DNA from: Actinomycetota bacterium
GTDB lineage: Bacteria > Actinomycetota > Acidimicrobiia > IMCC26256 > PALSA-610
Direction of reading: 5' to 3'
Length of the DNA: 64,000 bases
Assembly: GCA_005773635.1 (NCBI GenBank)
Contig: SXHN01000004.1
Coordinates: forward strand, 62,001 to 126,000
Of the stretch, positions 26,062 through 33,343 are shown piece after piece. Position 1 is the first letter of the stretch, and the number at the start of each line of letters is the position of its first letter. A program made the translations under genes and the position numbers. The notes under the pieces were generated by a model that was not told the DNA's origin, made no database searches, and saw only the letters and a program-made list of their open reading frames with translations.

Positions 26062-26565
26062 TTAGTCAGCTCGGAGGTAATAAACCAGCTCGTCGCCATC
26101 GGTAGCCACGAAGCGCAGGCCGGCGCGCTCAAGCACTCGTTGGGCGGGTTCGTTTGCGTGATGGGTGAACGCCACCACGCGGGCGAGGCCGAGGCGCTCA
26201 AAGCAATGTTCGACAACGCCGACTACAGCCTCGCTGGCGTATCCGGCTCCCCAGTGGGCGCGGTCGAACGTCACTCCAATCTCGGCCGTTGGCTCCTCGG
26301 CTTCTAACCGGACCGCGACGTCACCGATGAGCGCGTGGGAAGCCTCGAGGCGGGCGACAGCCAACTGGGTCCAATCTCCGAGTGCGAAGGGATCGTTGAG
26401 GTCCATGTCGCGAGCCAGTGATTCAGCGTCCTGCAGTGCGTACGGGATTGCCCAGCCTTGATAGCGAGCGACTTCGGCGTCGTTTCGATAGCGGTGCAGT
26501 GTTGGGGCATCGTCGATCGTCATTTTGCGGATAACGAGCCGTTCAGTGGTGGTGACGATCTGCAT
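26062..26565 (-). CDS. GNAT-family N-acetyltransferase (RimJ/RimL-like)
   Basis: This is an acyl-CoA-dependent N-acetyltransferase of about 167 residues from ATG 26565 (MQIVTTTERLVIRKM). It shows the GNAT order: TERLVIRKMTIDDAPTL, then GDVAVRLEAEEPTAEIGVTF, then the CoA-binding AHWGAGYASEAVVG, then the C-terminal NEPAQRVLERAGLRFV. TATCGT lies 8 nt upstream. The frame is open to 26700, but that stretch is antisense to the divergent VOC gene start. The amine substrate (ribosomal protein, antibiotic or metabolite) cannot be told. Confidence 0.87.
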   Translation of the reverse strand: MQIVTTTERLVIRKMTIDDAPTLHRYRNDAEVARYQGWAIPYALQDAESLARDMDLNDPFALGDWTQLAVARLEASHALIGDVAVRLEAEEPTAEIGVTFDRAHWGAGYASEAVVGVVEHCFERLGLARVVAFTHHANEPAQRVLERAGLRFVATDGDELVYYLRAD

Positions 26566-26670
26566 CCCGGCGCACGATACTGCCGCCGAAATTCCGTTTT
26601 GCGCGCGTGGGAAGTCCCGTTTGGGCGTCGTGGGCGGATCAGAAGCGGGGTTTTGGGGCAGACTGTGGAG

Positions 26671-27030
26671 ATGAAGCCGATTCTTGCTGGTGTCCACCAT
26701 GTTGCGTTGTGCGTCGCTGATGTGTCCGAAGCCGTCAATTTCTACGTCGACGTGATCGGTTGTTCACAACGGACCGACCGTCCCGATTTTGGGTTTCCCG
26801 GAGCGTGGCTCGATGCTGGCCCGCAACAGATTCACCTCATGGCATTCGGCGACCCGCAGCGCACGATGTCGCATTTCGCGCTACAGGTTGACGACATCGA
26901 CGCGTGGTGCGACCACTTAGACAATCACAGCGTGGAATACCAGCGGTCAGCACGCACGCCAGGCGCCGGACAGCAAGTGTTTCTCCATGACCCCGCGGGC
27001 AACCAAGTCGAGCTCAATCAACCGGACTAG
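26671..27030 (+). CDS. VOC-family protein (glyoxalase fold)
   Basis: This is a single-domain vicinal-oxygen-chelate protein of 119 residues. LAGVHHVALCVADVSEAVNFY opens it with the first ligand His, QIHLMAF and MSHFALQVDDIDAWCD give the middle strands, and VFLHDPAGNQVELNQ carries the final Glu ligand. ATG 26671 is chosen because the domain starts there, with CAGACT 6 nt upstream; the frame is open to 26458. It converges on the ABC transporter operon, with 3 bp between the stops. Substrate unknown. Confidence 0.85.
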   Translation: MKPILAGVHHVALCVADVSEAVNFYVDVIGCSQRTDRPDFGFPGAWLDAGPQQIHLMAFGDPQRTMSHFALQVDDIDAWCDHLDNHSVEYQRSARTPGAGQQVFLHDPAGNQVELNQPD

Positions 27031-27033
27031 TCG

Positions 27034-27783
27034 CTAGAGGCGCCCAGCTTCGATGATGCTTTTCAGGAATCGCTGTGTGTGTGCACTCTTCGGTGAGCTG
27101 AAGATTTCTTGCGGCTCGGCGATTTCTTCGACCTTGCCTTGGTACAAAAAGCAGACGCGGCTCGAGACCTCTTTGGCAAAGCCCATCTCGTGCGTCGCCA
27201 GCAACATTGTCATGCCATCGGCTGCGAGTTCGCGCACCATGTTGAGGACTTCGTGGACGAGCTCCGGGTCGAGTGCACTCGTAATCTCGTCCAGCAACAT
27301 CACTCTCGGCCGCATCGCGAGAGCGCGTGCTATGGCGACTCGTTGCTGTTGACCCCCTGACAATCGGTCTGGGTAGTCATTGGCCTTGTTGTCGAGTCCG
27401 ATGCGTTTGAGCAGTGTCATCGCTCGATCAGTTGCTTCGGATTTCGAAAGCCCCAGCGCTTTGATTGGCGCGAGCGTGATGTTGCGTAACACAGTCATGT
27501 GGGGAAAGAGGTTGTAGCTCTGAAAAACGATGCCGACGTCTTGGCGCAACCAATTCACGTCGACGCCTCGCCCGGACGCCTGTTCGCCGTCAACTCGGAT
27601 CGAGCCCTCTTGGATTGGTTCGAGTGCGTTGATGCAGCGCAACAGCGTGCTTTTGCCGCAACCGGATGGACCGATTAGGCAGACGACTTCATGTTCGTGC
27701 ACTTCAAGATCGATGCCCTGCAGCACATGATTTTCCCCAAACCACTTGTGTACTTGCTTGATCTCGATAAACGGCTCGGTCAT
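27034..27783 (-). CDS. Polar amino acid ABC transporter ATPase (GlnQ type)
   Basis: This is the ATPase of an amino-acid importer, 249 residues. It has Walker A GPSGCGKST, Q-loop FQSYNLFPHM, signature LSGGQQQRVAIARAL, Walker B VMLLDEITSALDPE and switch His ATHEMGFA. ATG 27783 overlaps the permease stop by 4 bp. The longer frame to 28179 is an antisense-like extension inside the permease gene and is rejected. The GlnQ-type sequence (FPHMTVLRNITLAP) points to polar or basic amino acids. Confidence 0.92.
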   Translation of the reverse strand: MTEPFIEIKQVHKWFGENHVLQGIDLEVHEHEVVCLIGPSGCGKSTLLRCINALEPIQEGSIRVDGEQASGRGVDVNWLRQDVGIVFQSYNLFPHMTVLRNITLAPIKALGLSKSEATDRAMTLLKRIGLDNKANDYPDRLSGGQQQRVAIARALAMRPRVMLLDEITSALDPELVHEVLNMVRELAADGMTMLLATHEMGFAKEVSSRVCFLYQGKVEEIAEPQEIFSSPKSAHTQRFLKSIIEAGRL

Positions 27784-28898
27784 CCTGCTTGCGTCCTTGC
27801 TTGATCGCGTCGAATCAGGTAATCCAAGAATCGTGTGAACGGGATTGTGACGGCCAAGAAAAGTAGTGCTGCTCCAAACACTGGCGTGAGGTTGAAAAAG
27901 CGGTTTTTGAGGAGGTTTGATTGCCCGACGATGTCGACAAGGCCGGCGAAGGAAACCAGCGCCGTGTCTTTTTGCAGCGCAATGAAGTCGTTCAGTAGTG
28001 GCGGCAGTATCCGGCGCACTGCCTGCGGCACAATCACATGGCGATAGGTCTGCCACTGCGACAAACCGAGCGATCGAGCGCCCGCGGTTTGGCTCCAGTG
28101 AATGCTCTCGATCCCGGCGCGATATACCTCCGAGACGTACGCGCCGTAGACAAGCACGAGCGCAAGGACTGCGAGCCAAAACCGCTGGAGGTCTTTATCT
28201 TGCATGTCGGCGAATGGCGGCACGCCAGCCAATGGAAATCCAAGCACCACGGCGTAGATCACGATGACTGCCGGCACGCCGCGAAAGACATCCGAATATA
28301 TGACCGCGAGGAGCCGGACGGGTGCGGCTCCGCGACCAGGGAGTTGCCGGACGATCGCGACGAGCAACGCCCAAATCGTGACCAGTACCTGTGCCGTGAC
28401 GAAGATCTTGATGTTGAGCCAGAAACCGCGCAAGAGCGCAGGTCGGCTTCGGCTCAGAAAGTCTCCATTGAGAAAGACTTGGCGGATCTTGCCACCGTTG
28501 GCGGATGTAAACAGCAGCAGAAAAACGACGATGAGGATGGCCAGACCGATACCAGCAAGCGACGCAAGATGGGTTCGTGATTCTTCCGCGTCGATTCGTG
28601 CAGCTTGATGGTGTCCAGCACGCCATTGCTTGTCTGCTCGCTGCGCGTGGATAAGCGCACGGCTCGCGTACCAGCAACCGCTCATTCCGAACAGGCCGAT
28701 CGCTATCAGCAAGCCAAGTGCAACGGCTCTTGCGGTATCGAGTAATCCGACGGTTGACCAGTACTGGTGCAGCGCGTAGATCAATAACGATTCAATGCCA
28801 AGTGCGGCGAATACGCCAATGATTGATTTGACGCGATTCGAGCTGAAGTGTGGTGCCGTCCTCGTTGAAGACGGCACCACGCCAGCGTTCCCGTTCAC
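27780..28898 (-). CDS. Polar amino acid ABC transporter permease (HisM/GlnP type)
   Basis: This is the membrane channel of the same importer. The 372-residue chain is longer than the usual 220-250. An N-terminal extension with two or three extra helices (about 25-150) precedes the standard domain, which begins near LLRGFWLNIKIFVTAQ. The domain has the EAA-type loop AGARSLGLSQWQTYRHVIVPQAVRRILPP that contacts the ATPase. GTG 28898 lies 10 nt after the binding-protein stop. A strong hairpin covers codons 7-17. The single permease probably works as a homodimer. Confidence 0.9.
   Translation of the reverse strand: MNGNAGVVPSSTRTAPHFSSNRVKSIIGVFAALGIESLLIYALHQYWSTVGLLDTARAVALGLLIAIGLFGMSGCWYASRALIHAQRADKQWRAGHHQAARIDAEESRTHLASLAGIGLAILIVVFLLLFTSANGGKIRQVFLNGDFLSRSRPALLRGFWLNIKIFVTAQVLVTIWALLVAIVRQLPGRGAAPVRLLAVIYSDVFRGVPAVIVIYAVVLGFPLAGVPPFADMQDKDLQRFWLAVLALVLVYGAYVSEVYRAGIESIHWSQTAGARSLGLSQWQTYRHVIVPQAVRRILPPLLNDFIALQKDTALVSFAGLVDIVGQSNLLKNRFFNLTPVFGAALLFLAVTIPFTRFLDYLIRRDQARTQAG
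28850..28880 (-). other. Hairpin between binding-protein and permease genes, inside the permease 5' end
   Basis: GTGGTGCCGTC (28850-28860) and GACGGCACCAC (28870-28880) form a perfect 11-bp stem with a 9-nt loop. No T-run follows on the minus strand. Such structures often stabilise the binding-protein message and lower permease expression; here it lies in coding sequence if GTG 28898 is the start. Confidence 0.5.
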
Positions 28899-28908
28899 TG
28901 GCTAGTGA

Positions 28909-29775
28909 TCAGATCTTGATGATCGGGATATTTCCGGGATCGGTAGAGAGGTTTTTCGTGCCAATCTCGGCCAACTTCCCAGATGTTTTGAGATCGTCGA
29001 ACGCCGCGTCGATTGCTGCGACGTTTTTGGAGTCCTTCGGGAGAATCGCGCCGTATTGGTCGGGGCCAGTTTCTTGTTCGAATTGACCAACCACCTCAAA
29101 TTTGCCGTCGGAACGGGCGGCTTGTCCGAGATTGATTGCAGTATCGATCAGAATTGCGTCGACTTGATCGGCATCGAGTGCCGTGTACGCGTCTGGCAAT
29201 GTTTGATACACACTGGTTTCGTTCGCAAGCTCAATTTTGTCCAGCAGATCTATTGCGGTCGTGCCTGTCTGCACGCCCCACTTGGCGTTCTTGACATCTT
29301 CGATAGTGCTGATTTTCTTGCCCTTTTTGACCAAGATGCCTTGGTTCGATTCGAAATACGGCTTCGAAAATGAAACGACTTTGGCGCGTTCATCGGTGAT
29401 CGAAATCTGCGAAAGTGCGAGATCGTAGTCAGTCACTGAGCCCGCGGTGATCGCGTCGAAGCTCTCATTGCGAACTTCGAGCTTGTCGAGACAGAACTTC
29501 GCCTTCATTTCCTGGGCGATGTCGTATTCGAATCCAGATGTCACTGCGCTTGGGTCGTCATCGGAGCCTTCCCAAAAACCCGGGCCCGGCAAACTCGTGA
29601 CGACAGTCAGGGTGCCCGCTGTAATCGGAGCGAAACCGCCGAGCGGCTTGCAGTCCGTGCCATCAACAGTCGTCGTTACTCCACCGGCGTCTTCTTTTTT
29701 GTCGCTGCCGCAGGCGGCGAGGCCGGTAACGAGCAAACCTGCGGCGAGCAGGGTTGTGATTTTGGTCAGTCGCAC
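28909..29775 (-). CDS. Amino acid ABC transporter substrate-binding lipoprotein
   Basis: This captures the solute outside the membrane. The signal peptide ends in a lipobox VTGLAAC, then a flexible linker. Next comes a family 3 (SBP_bac_3) fold with SGFEYDIAQEMKAKF, DLALSQISITDERAKVVSFSKPY, VGQ-type GVQTGTTAIDLL and DAILIDTA. GTG 29775 has AAAGGA 7 nt upstream. It is the first of three genes (binding protein, permease, ATPase) on the minus strand. The ligand is probably a polar amino acid. Confidence 0.92.
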   Translation of the reverse strand: MRLTKITTLLAAGLLVTGLAACGSDKKEDAGGVTTTVDGTDCKPLGGFAPITAGTLTVVTSLPGPGFWEGSDDDPSAVTSGFEYDIAQEMKAKFCLDKLEVRNESFDAITAGSVTDYDLALSQISITDERAKVVSFSKPYFESNQGILVKKGKKISTIEDVKNAKWGVQTGTTAIDLLDKIELANETSVYQTLPDAYTALDADQVDAILIDTAINLGQAARSDGKFEVVGQFEQETGPDQYGAILPKDSKNVAAIDAAFDDLKTSGKLAEIGTKNLSTDPGNIPIIKI

Positions 29776-30163
29776 GGGGGTGTCCTTTGGTCGAGGGGCG
29801 ATGTGAGGAAATCTAGATCGGTTGCTCCCCGCCGTGTTCGCTCTGCGAGGAAATTCTGCAGAAAGAGTGTTGGGGGCACTTCGCGAGCTGCCTTTACTTC
29901 ACCACTGTCAGTGTCTAGTGTCGGGCTGCACGTGGCAAGTAGTGGGTCCGCGGGGGTCTCCGACCGCGTGAGAAATTCGCTGTGAGGAGCGATTCATGAA
30001 ACGCCAAACGACACATGCTCGGGTTGGCCTTTTCGCCCTATCTTCTCACTGTTTGCTGGGAGTGCGTTCGATGCAACGGAGTCGACGACGCGACGAATGT
30101 TTTTTGGCAATCAGACGCCAACCAGATTGCAACCGCAACGTCGCGTAACTGATACTCGGCGCG
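29776..30163. other. Intergenic region before the amino-acid transporter operon
   Basis: This 388-bp gap separates the divergently placed binding-protein start from the stop of the threonine ammonia-lyase. It should hold the transporter promoter, but I see no convincing -10 or -35 pair and no palindromic operator. One possible short plus-strand frame is listed separately. Confidence 0.5.
29996..30148 (+). CDS. Possible 50-aa Arg-rich peptide
   Basis: An ATG with a strong Shine-Dalgarno (GAGGAG, 8 nt spacing) opens a 50-codon frame beginning MKRQTTHARVGLFALSSH and ending in TAA. The sequence is Arg-rich with no recognisable domain, and it converges on the ammonia-lyase gene. The ribosome site is the only support. 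Confidence 0.22.
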   Translation: MKRQTTHARVGLFALSSHCLLGVRSMQRSRRRDECFLAIRRQPDCNRNVA

Positions 30164-31381
30164 TTACCCGGATGTAACGGTAAATCCTTCGGCCGCGAGC
30201 ATCGCTGCGATTCTGTTGGCATGCTCGCGGTCTCGGGTTTCGACCGAGACCTCCAGCACGGTTTCTCGCAGCGGCACGCCGGGCCGATCACGGTGGTGTT
30301 CGACGTCGATGATGTTGCCACCGGTGTTGCCCACCACGGTCGCAACCGACGCCAACACGCCCGGCCGATCGGGGATTTCCAGGCGATAGTGAACAATGCG
30401 ACCCGTTCTGGCCAACGCACGCAGGATCACCGACGAGAGCACGCGCAGGTCGATGTTGCCGCCGCTCACCACGATCCCACAATTGCGCCCAACAAACGCG
30501 TGGGGCATTTCGAGCAATGCCGCGAGTCCCGCGGCGCCAGCGCCTTCCACCACAACCTTTTCGATTTCGAGGAACAATCCAACGGCTTCTTCGATTGCTT
30601 GTTCTTCGACCACAATGATGTCGTCGACGAGGCGCCGACAAATGTCTGCCGTCAGCGTCCCTGGAGCGGTGACTGCGATGCCTTCCGCGATGGTTGCGCC
30701 GCCGACGAGGTCAGCCGCGACAAGCCGATCGGGGTGCGTGAGCTGTGCCATCGCTGCGTGACTAGCAACTTGTACACCGACAATGCGGATGTCGGGGCGC
30801 AGCGCCTTAGCGGCGATCGCCATACCTGCGATGAGACCTCCGCCGCCCACTGGAACGATCAACGTGTCGAGCTCAATTACTTGTTCGAGCATTTCGATCG
30901 CGACGGTGCCCTGACCGGCAATGATGCGGGCGTCGTCGAACGCCGGTACGAACGTGGCTCCAGTTGCGGTCGCTATCGCAATCGCTTGTGCCACGGAATC
31001 GGCGAACGACTCGCCGGAAATCTCTACCCTGGCGCCGGAAAGCTCGGTACGGGTAATTTTCGTGAATGGCGTGCCGACTGGCATCACGATGGTTGCTTCA
31101 ATCCCAAGCAGCTTGGAATGATGAGCCAAGCCTTGCGCGTGGTTGCCCGCCGACGCAGCAACAACACCACGCGCTCGCTGTGCGGCATCCAAGCCTTCTA
31201 AAAACCAGCGGGCGCCGCGTTCTTTAAATGATGCGGTGTATTGCAGATTCTCGAATTTGCACCACACGTTGGTGCCCGTGATGGCAGACAAGGTCGTGGA
31301 CGGGGCGCAGGGCGTGTGCACGATCACGGGAGCGAGGGCCGCGGCCGCCTCGACTATGTCGTCGTAACATGGTTCGGGCAT
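30164..31381 (-). CDS. Threonine ammonia-lyase (threonine dehydratase)
   Basis: This is a PLP enzyme converting threonine to 2-oxobutanoate and ammonia. The 405-residue chain has the PLP lysine in YTASFKERGA, the AGNHAQGLAHHS block, and the phosphate-binding VGGGGLIAGMA. A single C-terminal ACT domain (IPDRPGVLASVATVVGN) starts near residue 330. One ACT domain and this length fit the IlvA/TdcB-like actinobacterial enzymes. ATG 31381 has a GACAAT box 6 nt upstream. It supplies oxobutanoate for isoleucine synthesis or threonine catabolism. Confidence 0.92.
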   Translation of the reverse strand: MPEPCYDDIVEAAAALAPVIVHTPCAPSTTLSAITGTNVWCKFENLQYTASFKERGARWFLEGLDAAQRARGVVAASAGNHAQGLAHHSKLLGIEATIVMPVGTPFTKITRTELSGARVEISGESFADSVAQAIAIATATGATFVPAFDDARIIAGQGTVAIEMLEQVIELDTLIVPVGGGGLIAGMAIAAKALRPDIRIVGVQVASHAAMAQLTHPDRLVAADLVGGATIAEGIAVTAPGTLTADICRRLVDDIIVVEEQAIEEAVGLFLEIEKVVVEGAGAAGLAALLEMPHAFVGRNCGIVVSGGNIDLRVLSSVILRALARTGRIVHYRLEIPDRPGVLASVATVVGNTGGNIIDVEHHRDRPGVPLRETVLEVSVETRDREHANRIAAMLAAEGFTVTSG

Positions 31382-31513
31382 AGCTGCATTGTCGCACGTT
31401 CGACGGGGTCAGCTTGGTTCAATATCCGGTTCGCTGGTTCGTGCATATGACACGCGAGCCAGTTGCGAGATAGCGTCCCGCAGTCCCTCGAACACGGAGA
31501 AAATGAGCAGGTC

Positions 31514-32422
31514 ATGGCAGGTTTGAACGAAGGTCGCGTTGTCATCATTACGGGTGCAGGTCGAGGCATTGGGCGCGAACACGCGCTCGCGTATGCCGCG
31601 TCGGGCGCTCACGTCATGGTCAACGATCTCGGAGGCGATGCCACCGGTGAAGGCGCCGATATCCATCCGGCGCAAGAAACTGCCGCGATGATTCGCGAAA
31701 TGGGTGTGGACGCGATCGTCAACGGCGAAAACGTCGCCGATTTCGCGGGCGCAGGTCGCATGGTGCAGCAAGCGATCGACCACTTTGGTCGACTCGACGT
31801 GGTGGTCAACAACGCGGGAATCCTGCGTGACCGCATGCTCACCAACATGAGCGAATCCGAATGGGATTCGGTGATTGCAGTGCACCTCAAAGGCACGTTT
31901 TCACCCACTCGGCATGCAGTGGAGTACTGGCGCAACCAGAGCAAGGCCGGCAACCAGCCCGATGCTCGAGTGATCAACACCACAAGCCCCAGCGGCATTT
32001 TCGGCAACGTTGGTCAGACCAACTACGGCGCGGCAAAGGCCGGCATCGCTTCGTTCAGCGTCATCGCTGCGATGGAGCTAGGTCGTTACGGCGTGAACGT
32101 CAACGCGATTGCGCCGGTCGCTCGTACGCGAATGACCGAAAACCTTATGGGCGGCACGCCCGGCGCTCCCGACGTATCGAAATTCGATGCGCTTGACCCG
32201 GCCAACATTTCGCCATTGGTCTGCTGGCTCGGGTCGCCTGAGTCCAAAGACGTTACCGGTCAGGTGTTTCTGGTCGCGGGCGATCGCATTGGTGTTGCTG
32301 AAGGCTGGCATCGTGGCCCAACCGCAGAAAACGATGGCGAACGCTGGGATCCCAACACGCTTGGAGCGATCGTGCCCGGGCTCGTGGAGAAAGCCCGCAA
32401 AGCTGCGGGAATGTTCGAGTAA
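31514..32422 (+). CDS. Short-chain dehydrogenase, MFE-2-like 3-hydroxyacyl-CoA dehydrogenase
   Basis: This is an NAD(P)-dependent enzyme of 302 residues. Rossmann GAGRGIG, VNDLGG, VNNAGILRDRMLTNMSE and catalytic S...YxxxK (SPSGIFGNVGQTNYGAAK) are present. ATG 31514 starts MAGLNEGRVV; a longer frame to 31463 lacks support. A MaoC-type hydratase gene follows after 38 bp. Together they reproduce, as separate proteins, the dehydrogenase and 2-enoyl-CoA hydratase-2 halves of peroxisomal multifunctional enzyme type 2. Oxidation of long, branched or sterol side-chain acyl-CoAs is the likely role. Confidence 0.9.
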   Translation: MAGLNEGRVVIITGAGRGIGREHALAYAASGAHVMVNDLGGDATGEGADIHPAQETAAMIREMGVDAIVNGENVADFAGAGRMVQQAIDHFGRLDVVVNNAGILRDRMLTNMSESEWDSVIAVHLKGTFSPTRHAVEYWRNQSKAGNQPDARVINTTSPSGIFGNVGQTNYGAAKAGIASFSVIAAMELGRYGVNVNAIAPVARTRMTENLMGGTPGAPDVSKFDALDPANISPLVCWLGSPESKDVTGQVFLVAGDRIGVAEGWHRGPTAENDGERWDPNTLGAIVPGLVEKARKAAGMFE

Positions 32423-32460
32423 GTCAATATTCATAGCTACTTTTGTAACGGAGTGTCGAT

Positions 32461-33321
32461 ATGTCAATGAACCTTGATGCGGTTGGCGGAGTCTCAGAGC
32501 CGGGCAGCAACTCGTGGACGTCGAAAGACGCGCTGCTGTACGCGCTGGGTGTTGGCGCGGGCCAAGCCGATCCGACGGGATTCGAACTGGAGTTCACGAC
32601 CGAGAACAGCCAGAACACGTCGCAGCGAGTGCTGCCGACACTCCCGGTCGTCGTCGCGATGGGTGGCGGCGCGGGCGCACCGAAGTGGGGTGACTTCGAT
32701 TTTCGGATGTTGCTGCATGGCGAACAAGGCGTCACCGTGCACGGCCCGATTCCCGCCGACGGCGAAGTCACCACAGTGCAACGGCTTGTTGGGATATACG
32801 ACAAAGGCAAAGCAGCAGTGGTGCGACTCGAAAACGTTTCGACCTACCTCGATGGCACGCCGGCCTTTACGACTCGATTTGCAGCGTTTATTCGTGGCGA
32901 GGGTGGATGCGGTACCAAGGGCGATGAGATCGCTGACCCACCCAAGGTTCCCGAGCGTGCCGCCGATCACGAAGTGAGTTATGCGGTCCGGCCCGACCAA
33001 GCATTGCTGTATCGATTGTCTGGTGACCGAAACCCGCTGCACTCCGACCCTGAGCTTGCAAAATTCGCGGGATTTGATCGCCCGATCCTTCACGGCCTTT
33101 GCACATACGGCTTTACCGGCCGCGCGTTGCTGCACACGCTGTGCGGAAGTGACGTTGCAAAGTTCAAGAGCATGGACAACCGCTTTAGTAAGCCGGTGAT
33201 GCCAGGCGACACGCTCACCGTCAAGATGTGGATCAACGCCCCCGGCGAGGCTCAGTATCAGACGGTGAATCAAGACGGAGCGGTAGTCATCGACGGTGGA
33301 GTCTTTACCTATAAGGCCTAG
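32461..33321 (+). CDS. MaoC-like 2-enoyl-CoA hydratase (hydratase 2)
   Basis: This hydrates trans-2-enoyl-CoA to the (3R)-hydroxyacyl-CoA. The 286-residue chain has two hot-dog domains. The C-terminal one carries the hydratase-2 motif YRLSGDRNPLHSDPE...GFDRPILHGLCTYG with the catalytic Asp and His. ACGGAG lies 7 nt before the ATG. It is paired with the SDR just upstream, which would oxidise the (3R)-hydroxyacyl product. The N-terminal hot-dog domain lacks the motif and is probably for substrate binding, as in the human D-bifunctional protein. Confidence 0.9.
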   Translation: MSMNLDAVGGVSEPGSNSWTSKDALLYALGVGAGQADPTGFELEFTTENSQNTSQRVLPTLPVVVAMGGGAGAPKWGDFDFRMLLHGEQGVTVHGPIPADGEVTTVQRLVGIYDKGKAAVVRLENVSTYLDGTPAFTTRFAAFIRGEGGCGTKGDEIADPPKVPERAADHEVSYAVRPDQALLYRLSGDRNPLHSDPELAKFAGFDRPILHGLCTYGFTGRALLHTLCGSDVAKFKSMDNRFSKPVMPGDTLTVKMWINAPGEAQYQTVNQDGAVVIDGGVFTYKA

Positions 33322-33331
33322 CGCAGGCGCG

Positions 33332-33337
33332 TAGTGT
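33332..33337 (+). promoter_or_regulatory. Leaderless -10 box for the LuxR-type regulator
   Basis: TAGTGT lies 6 nt before ATG 33344, within the 22-bp gap after the hydratase gene, so the regulator probably has its own promoter. Confidence 0.5.
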
Positions 33338-33343
33338 GTCGTC

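Noticed and set aside
27784-28179. N-terminal extension of the amino-acid transporter ATPase
   Set aside because: It lies entirely within the permease gene in another frame, and the standard ATPase start overlaps the permease stop by 4 bp.
30221-31201. 326-codon frame opposite the threonine ammonia-lyase
   Set aside because: His/Arg-rich shadow of a clear enzyme gene on the other strand.
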